Origin: Chlorocebus sabaeus
Taxonomy: Eukaryota; Chordata; Mammalia; Primates; Cercopithecidae
Length of the DNA: 64,000 bases
NCBI RefSeq assembly: GCF_047675955.1
Contig: NC_132929.1
Span: forward strand, 32,294,421-32,358,420
Reading direction: 5' to 3'
A program made the translations under genes and the position numbers. The notes under the pieces were generated by a model. The model did no database searches. It was not told where the DNA came from and worked only from the letters and a program-made list of their open reading frames with translations. This document shows, piece after piece, positions 57,990 through 64,000 of this stretch (positions within the stretch are counted from its first letter, which is position 1; every line of letters starts with the position of its first letter).

Positions 57990-58273
57990 TTCTTTTTTTT
58001 TTTTTTTTTGGAGACAGTCTCACTCTGTTGCCCAGGCTAGAGTACAGTGACATGATCTTGGCTCACTGTAACCTCTGCCTCACGAGTTCAAGTGATTCTC
58101 CTGCCTCAGCCTCCCGAGTAGCTGGGATAACAGGCACACACCACCACGCCCAGCAAATATTTTTAGTAGGGACAAAGTTTCACCATATTGCTCAGGCTGG
58201 TCTCGAACTCCTGATCCACCCTCCTCAGCCTCCCAAAGAAATGGAATTACAGGCAAGAGCCACCATGCCCGGA
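57990..58273 (-). mobile_element. AluS-like SINE
   Basis: Reverse full-length Alu from a T run (18) and GGAGACAGTCTCACTCTGT to CACCATGCCCGGA; small internal deletions. Confidence 0.93.
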
Positions 58274-59171
58274 CTGAATTTTTCCATAGCTGCTTATTAT
58301 CCATAAAGCTTTCTTTTCTTTTGGGGGAATGGCAGTCTTTTATAGAAAAAAGAATTATTTTTTGTGTCATGGAAGCTGAAGGTATTAATAGTTTAAACAA
58401 CTTTTTTTTCTTCTCTAAGTATTATTTCTGGGTTACCTGTTCCCTGAGTTGCTTTATTTTTTTGTTTCAGTCTCTACTTGATGTTTGAGGCATTCCTCAA
58501 ATGTCTTATAATTTTGTCTTTTCATATTTAACAAGTCACTAAAAACTGACTTGACTGGAAGCTCTGTGTACCTGAGTGAGGCTTCCTAACTGATGAGTTC
58601 ACCGCTATAGAAGGAATAGGACCTCAAAATCTAATTGCTAGTACTTCTTTTAGACTTATCCCTTTCACTAGAAAAGAAACTTTCATTTGCTTTTTTTAGG
58701 GAATGTAGGCCTGACCACCAGCCTATCAAGTTGCCGTATATATTTTTCTGCAAGTGAGATTATACTATACATAATGCTTTCTGAAATTCGTTTTTCATCT
58801 AATAATATATCCAAGCCATTCATGTCTGTAGGCACAGGAATATAAAATGGCTGTCTAGAATTTCATATTACAGACTATTCTTGACTTATGCTGATTCGAC
58901 TTACAGTTTTTCAACTTTGCAATGATGTGAAAGGGATATGCATTCAGTAGAAACCGTACTTCAAATTGTGAAGTCTGATCTTTTCCAAGCCTAGCAATAT
59001 GCTGTCCAATACTCGTAATGCTAGGCAGTAGCAGTGAGCCTCAGCTTCCAGTCACCCATCAATCAAACAAGAGGGCAGACAACAGACCCTCCAGTCAATA
59101 GTGTTGCCAATGATGTTGCCCAACTCTAGGCTAATGTCAGTGATCTGAGCACATATAAGATAGACTAGGCT

Positions 59172-59722
59172 CATGCCACCTGACTTCAAACTATACTATA
59201 AGGCTACAGTAACCAAAACAGCATGGTACTGGTACCAAAACAGATACATAGACCAATGGAACAGAACAGAGACCTCAGAAATAACACCACATATCTACAA
59301 CCATTTGATCTTCAACAAACCTGACAACAACAAGCAATGGGGAAAGGATTCCCTATTTAAGAAATGGTGCTGGGAAAACTGGCTAGCCATATGCAGAAAA
59401 CAGAAACTGGACCCCTTCCTCACACCTTATACACAAATTAACTCAAAAAGGATTAAGACTTAAATGTAAGACTTAAATGTAAAACCTAATACCATAAAAA
59501 CCCTAGAAGAAAACCGAGGCAATACCATTCAGGTCACAAGCATGGGCAAAGACTTCATAATTAAAACACCAAAAGCAATTGCAACAAAAGCCAAAATTGA
59601 CAAATGAGATCTAACTAAACTAAAGAGCTTCTGCACAGCAAAACAAACTATCATCAGAGTGAACAGGCACCCTACAGAATAGGAGAAAAATTTTGCAATC
59701 TATCCATCTGACAAAGGTCTGA
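59172..59722 (+). pseudogene. L1 ORF2 C-terminal segment, extra copy
   Basis: Encodes the ORF2 stretch L-P/P-D-F-K-L-Y-Y-K-A-T-V-T-K-T-A to the text before S-D-K-G-L, matching 60974-61512 with about 8% differences by eye plus a 12-bp local duplication (ACTTAAATGTAA, about 59459-59483). In-frame stops include one at 59461. The join to the second segment is near 59723. Confidence 0.85.
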
Positions 59723-59723
59723 T

Positions 59724-62150
59724 AACAGGCTCTGAAATTGAGGCAATCATTAATAGCTTACCAACCAAAAAAAGTCCAGGACCAGAAGGATTCACAGCCG
59801 AATTCTACCAGAGGTACAAGGAGGAGCTAGTACCATTCCTTCTGAAATTATTCCAATCAATAGAAAAAGAGGGAATCCTCCCTAAGTCATTTTATGAGGC
59901 CAACATCATCCTGATACCAAAGCCTGGCAGAGACACAACAAAAAAAGAGAATTTTAGACCAATATCCCTGATGAACATCGATGCAAAAATCCTCAATAAA
60001 ATACTGGCAAACCGAATCCAGCAGCACATCAAAAAGCTCATCCACCATGATCAAGTGGACTTCATCCCTGGGACGCAAGGCTGGTTCAACATACACAAAT
60101 CAATAAACATAATCCAGCATATAAACAGAACCAAAGACAAAAACCACACGATTATCTCAATGGATGCAGAAAAGGCTTTTGACAAAATTCAACAGCTCTT
60201 CATGATAAAAAACTCTTAATAAATTCGATATTGATGGAAGATATCTCAAAATAATAAGAGCTATTTATGACAAACCCATAGCCAATATCATACTGAATGG
60301 GCAAAAACTGAAAGCATTCCCCTTGAAAACTGGCACAAGACAGGGATGCCCTCTCTCACCACTCCTATTCAACATAGTGTTGGAAGTTCTGGCCAGGGCA
60401 ATCAGGCAGGAGAAAGAAATAAAGGGTATTCAATTAGGAAAAGAGGAAGTCAGATTGTCCCTGCTTGCAGATGACATGATTGTATATTTAGAAAACTCCA
60501 TTGTCTCAGCCCAAAATCTCCTTAAGCTGATAAGCAACTTCAGCAAAGTCTCAGGATACAAAATCAATGTGCAAAAGTCATTAGCATTCTTACACACCAA
60601 TAACATACAAACAGAGAGCCAAATCATGAGTAAACTCCCATTCACAATTGCTTCAAAGAGAATAAAATACCTAGGAATCCAACTTACAAGGGATGTGAAG
60701 GACCTCTTCAAGGAGAACTACAAACCACTGCTCAATGACATAAAAGAGGACACAAACAAATGGAAGAACATTCCATGCTCATGGATAGGAAGAATCAATA
60801 TCGTGAAAATGGCCATACTGCCCAAGGTAATTGATAGATTCAATGCCATCCCCATTAAGCTACCAATGACTTTCTTCACAGAATTGGAAAAAACTGCTTT
60901 AAAGTTCATATGGAACCAAAAAAGAGCCCGCATTGCCAAAACAGTCCTAAGTCAAAAGAACAAAGCTGGAGGCATCATGCTACCTGACTTCAAACTATAC
61001 TACAAGGCTACAGTAATCAAAACAGCATGGTACTGGTACCAAAACAGAGATATAGACCAATGGAACAGAACAGAGCCCTCAGAAATAATACCACACATCT
61101 ACAACCATCTGATCTTTGACAAACCTGACAAAAACAAGAAATGGGGAAAGGATTCCCTATTTAATAAATGGTGCTGGGAAAACTGGCTAGCCATAAGTAG
61201 AAAGCTGAAACTGGATCCCTTCCTCACACCTTATACAAAAATTAATTCAAGATGGATTAGAGACTTAAATGTTAGATCTAAAACCATAAAAACCCTAGAA
61301 GAAAACCTAGGTAATACCATTCAGGACATAGGCATGGGCAAGGACTTCATGGCTAAAACACCAAAAGCAATGGCAACAAAAGCCAACATTGATAAATGGG
61401 ATCTAATTAAACTAAAGAGCTTCTGCATAGCAAAAGAAACTACCATCAGAGTGAACAGGCAACCTACAGAATGGGAGAAAATTTTTGCAACCTACTCATC
61501 TGACAGAGGGCTAATATCCAGAATCTACAAAGAACTCAAACAAATTTACAAGAAAAAAACAAACAACCCCATCAAAAAGTGGACAAAGGATATGAACAGA
61601 CACTTCTGAAAAGAAGACATTCATACAGCGAACAGACACATGAAAAAATGCTCATCATCACTTGCCATCAGAGAAATGCAAATCAAAACCACAATGAGAT
61701 ACCATCTCACACCAGTTAGAATGGTGATCATTAAAAAGTCAGGAAACAACAGGTGCTGGAGAGGATGTGGAGAAATAGGAACACTTTTACACTCTTGGTG
61801 GGACTGTAAAGTAGTTCAACCATTGTGGAAGACAGTGTGGCAATTCCTCAAGGATCAAGAACTAGAAATACCATTTGACCCAGCCATCCCATTACTGGGT
61901 ATATACCCAAAGGATTATAAATCATGCTGCTATAAAAACACATGCACACATATGTTTATTGTGGCACTATTCACAATAGCAAAGACTTGGAACCAATCCA
62001 AATGTCCATCAATGACAGACTGGATTAAGAAAATGTGGCACATATACACCATGGAATACTATGCAGTCATAAAAAAGGATGAGTTAATGTCCTTTGTAGG
62101 GACATGGATGCAGCTGGAAACCATCATTCTCAGCAAACTATTGTAAGAAC
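59724..62150 (+). pseudogene. L1 ORF2 pseudogene (RT to C-terminus)
   Basis: ORF2 text begins at T-G-S-E-I-E-A-I-I-N-S-L and includes the RT core; the catalytic F-A-D-D is L-A-D-D here (about 60465-60478). A frameshift/stop sits near 60213-60220. The longest intact frame is 60323-61609 (428 codons), ending at a TGA where the family has a serine codon (H-F-S-K-E-D context). The C-terminal Cys-rich region (C-W-R-G-C-G) follows in frame at 61640-62146. Not a host gene. Confidence 0.92.
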
Positions 62151-62436
62151 CGAAAACCAAACACCACATGTTCTCACTCACAGGTGGGAATTGAACAATA
62201 AGAACACTTGGACACAGGAAGGGGAACATCACACACCGTGGCCTGTTGTGGGGTGGGGAGAGGTGGAAGGGATAATATTAGGAGATATACCTAATGTAAA
62301 TGACGAGTTAATGGGTGCAGCACACCAACATGGCACATGTATACATATGTAACAACCCTGCACGTTGTGCACATGTACTCTAGAACTTAAAGTATAATAA
62401 AAAAGAAAAAAAATTTAAATTAGAAAAAAAGAAAAT

Positions 62437-62715
62437 ATACCTATATAATTGACACAGGAGTACCATGATTAATACCTCAGTTTTATGAAAAAAATGAAGT
62501 CATTATGGAGATGCAATAATTATACTAACATAAAGGCAAAGTAGAAATAAGACAAACAAACAAAAAAAGCAGAAAACTTAGGTCGGAATAGGGTAATCTT
62601 GCCAAAGTTCATATAGCAATGTATAAGCAAGTGCTCTTGATTAGTTGGTAAATTGCTCAATATTCATGTCTCTTTAGTATGAATAAACAAAAATCATTAT
62701 TGTTTTCCTGTCAAT
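62437..62715 (+). other. 3'-transduced non-L1 sequence
   Basis: Unique-looking sequence between the L1 A-rich tail and the terminal A run, inside the target duplication. It has AATAAA in TATGAATAAACAAA (about 62680) and in TCAATAAAAAAG (62712). It should be the downstream flank of the parental L1. Confidence 0.85.
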
Positions 62716-62781
62716 AAAAAAGAAAAGACAGACTAGGCTAAGCTATGATGTTCAGTAGGTTAGGTATATTAAATGCATTTT

Positions 62782-63081
62782 ATTTTATTTATTTTTCTGA
62801 GACAAGGTGTCACCCTGTCATCCAGGCTGGAGTGCAATTGTGCAACTATAGCTCACTGCAACCCTGACCTCCTGGGCTCAAGCGATTCTACCACCTCAAC
62901 CTCCTGAGCAGCTAGGACTACAGGTATGCACCTCCATACTCAGCTAATTTTGTTGTGTTTCATAGAGACAGGGCTCTCACTATGTTGCCCGGGCTGGTCT
63001 TGAATTCCTAATCTCAAAGGATTCTCCTGTCTCAGCCTTCCAACCATTAGGATTACAGGTGAGAGTCATTGTGCTTGGCCA
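62782..63081 (-). mobile_element. AluJ/S-like SINE in the Tigger element
   Basis: Reverse full-length Alu from GAGACAAGGTGTCACCCTGT to CATTGTGCTTGGCC. Target duplication ATTAAATGCATTTT at 62768-62781 and 63082-63095. Confidence 0.94.
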
Positions 63082-63737
63082 TTAAATGCATTTTTTACTT
63101 AGGATATTTTCAACTTACAATGGGTTATAGGGGCATAACTCTACCATAAGTCAAAGAGCATCTATATATATTAGCCATAATTTATAAACAATTTCTAACT
63201 GATGGGCACTTAGGGATCTTTTTTCCCTATGACATCACTGCAATTGTTTCTATATCTCTCTGTACTTATACAAGAATATCTGCAGGATACATTTCTAGAA
63301 GTGAAATGATTGGATAAAAGAGTGTGCATATTTTACATTTTTGTCAATATTGCCAAATTATTCTCCAAGAAGTTTATACCAATTCATATTACTCCCACTG
63401 GAATCTAAGAGTGCTTGCTTACTGACATTCTTCACAATTCTAGGTTTAACTTTTTCATCTTTGTCCCTTTGACAGGATTTTTTTTTTTAGACTTCAGCTG
63501 AACAGGATTTTTTAAAGTATATCTAATTCTACTTAGGAAATAGATTTCTTTAATTATCAGTGAAGTTAAACAACTTTTACTATTTTTATTACCATTTGCA
63601 TTTATTTTAATATAAACTTAAAAAAATACTTTGTCCATTTTTCCACTAGGTGGTTAGTCTTTTCTTATTAATTTGTTCAGTTTTTCTGTACATTAAAGAA
63701 ATTAGCTCTCTGACAATTATTTACTCTAATATTTTCT

Positions 63738-64000
63738 TTTTTTTCAACCTTTATTTTAGGTTCACGGGGTATGCGTGCAGGTTTGTTACATGAGTAAATT
63801 GTGTGTTGCTGAGGTTTGGTGTATGAATGATCCCATCACCCAGACAGTAAGCATAGTACCAGATAGGTAGTTTTTCAACCCTCCCTCCTACCATTCCCCC
63901 ACCCCAGGAGTCCCTAGTGCCCAGTGTCTATTGTTCCCATCTTTATGGCCATTTGTACTCAATATTTAGCTCTCATTTTAAGTGAAAATGTGTGGTGTTT
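63738..64000 (-). mobile_element. L1PB/L1MA 3' UTR, antisense, runs off the window
   Basis: GTTCACGGGGTATGCGTGCA, GGTTTGTTACATGAGTAAAT, GATCCCATCACCCAGACAGT, CTAGTGCCCAGTGTCTATTG and CTCATTTTAAGTGAAAATGT are the antisense of a primate L1 3' UTR. Truncated by the window end. Confidence 0.9.

Larger units (their letters stand above)
59172..62724 (+). mobile_element. L1PA-like insertion with ORF2 duplication and 3' transduction
   Basis: Bounded by a 15-bp target duplication with one mismatch, AAGATAGACTAGGCT (59157-59171) and AAGACAGACTAGGCT (62725-62739). Order inside: an ORF2 3' segment (59172-59722), then a jump back to the RT region (59724 on), then ORF2 to its end, 3' UTR, an A-rich tail (62393-62436) and about 280 bp of non-L1 DNA (62437-62715) ending in AATAAA and a second A run. 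ORF1 and the 5' end are missing. The L1 endonuclease domain is absent, so it is inert. Confidence 0.88.
58871..63164 (+). mobile_element. Tigger-type DNA transposon, split by L1 and Alu
   Basis: TA flanks at 58869-58870 and 63165-63166. Starts CAGACTATTCTTGACTTATG and ends AGTCAAAGAGCATCTA. Own sequence is 58871-59171, 62740-62781 and 63082-63164. The shared parts (ATGTTGCCCAACTCTAGGCT, GCTATGATGTTCAGTAGGTT, TTTTCAACTTACAATGGG) match the element at 1550-1902, but the middle (GGCAGTAGCAGTGAGCCTCA) does not, so it is a different subfamily. Confidence 0.75.
58720..63730 (-). mobile_element. Old L1M antisense copy, host of the nest
   Basis: 58720-58870 (CATAATGCTTTCTGAAATTC, AATGGCTGTCTAGAATTTC) continues after the Tigger element at 63165-63730 (CTGATGGGCACTTAGGGATC, AAGAATATCTGCAGGATACA, ATTGCCAAATTATTCTCCAA). 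Together they give a collinear antisense L1M 3' region once the inserts are ignored. Everything between 58871 and 63164 is inserted. Confidence 0.7.

Noticed and set aside
60323..61609. 428-codon frame as a possible host gene
   Set aside because: It is L1 ORF2 reverse-transcriptase and C-terminal text, enclosed in an L1 insertion with target duplications.
1..64000. CRISPR arrays, bacterial operons, phage genes or attachment sites
   Set aside because: No regularly spaced repeats, no dense coding, and abundant primate SINEs and LINEs rule out prokaryotic content.

Overview
This is primate nuclear DNA. It carries about 28 Alu or Alu-monomer copies, L1PA/L1M, L2, MIR, MaLR-type LTRs, Tigger and MER5A elements. 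The intact young Alu at 54041-54346 carries bases typical of the Old World monkey AluYR lineage (sense GGCTCAAGCC near the start, GATCCGGCCACTG in the right arm), so a cercopithecoid such as macaque, baboon or guenon is more likely than human. Nothing looks bacterial or viral-episomal; there is no CRISPR array, operon, tRNA or rRNA.

Layout. Positions 1-5300 are intron-like sequence with four Alu copies and one Tigger-type DNA transposon (1550-1902). A CpG island at about 5650-6860 is the only clear promoter region. On the minus strand it shows a likely 5' untranslated exon ending in a good splice donor (6333), an ATG-bearing exon (5556-5633) and a further in-frame exon (5340-5438), so a protein-coding gene probably starts here and continues leftwards out of the window. 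I do not recognise the protein. A divergent plus-strand non-coding transcript is possible. From 7,000 to 64,000 there is no convincing host exon. That part is an intergenic or deep-intronic repeat field: duplicated LTR-like blocks (8144-8483 and 11784-12114), antisense and sense L1M remains (13.5-14.7, 23.2-26.9, 29.4-31.2, 36.3-36.8, 40.0-42.4 kb), L2 interrupted by MER5A and by a chimeric L1/7SK insertion (31.8-33.0 kb), a cluster of three related LTRs (51.0-54.5 kb), and a multi-layer nest at 58.7-63.7 kb.

Most notable items: (1) a 362-bp insertion at 32501-32878 in which an L1 3' end is joined head-on to an inverted 7SK snRNA copy within one perfect 16-bp target-site duplication, as if the two target ends were primed on two different RNAs; (2) an L1PA-like insertion (59172-62724) with a duplicated ORF2 segment and about 280 bp of 3'-transduced flank, sitting inside a Tigger element that sits inside an old L1; (3) an unrecognised gene start at the CpG island. 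All family names for old repeats come from recalled consensus sequences and should be read as approximate.
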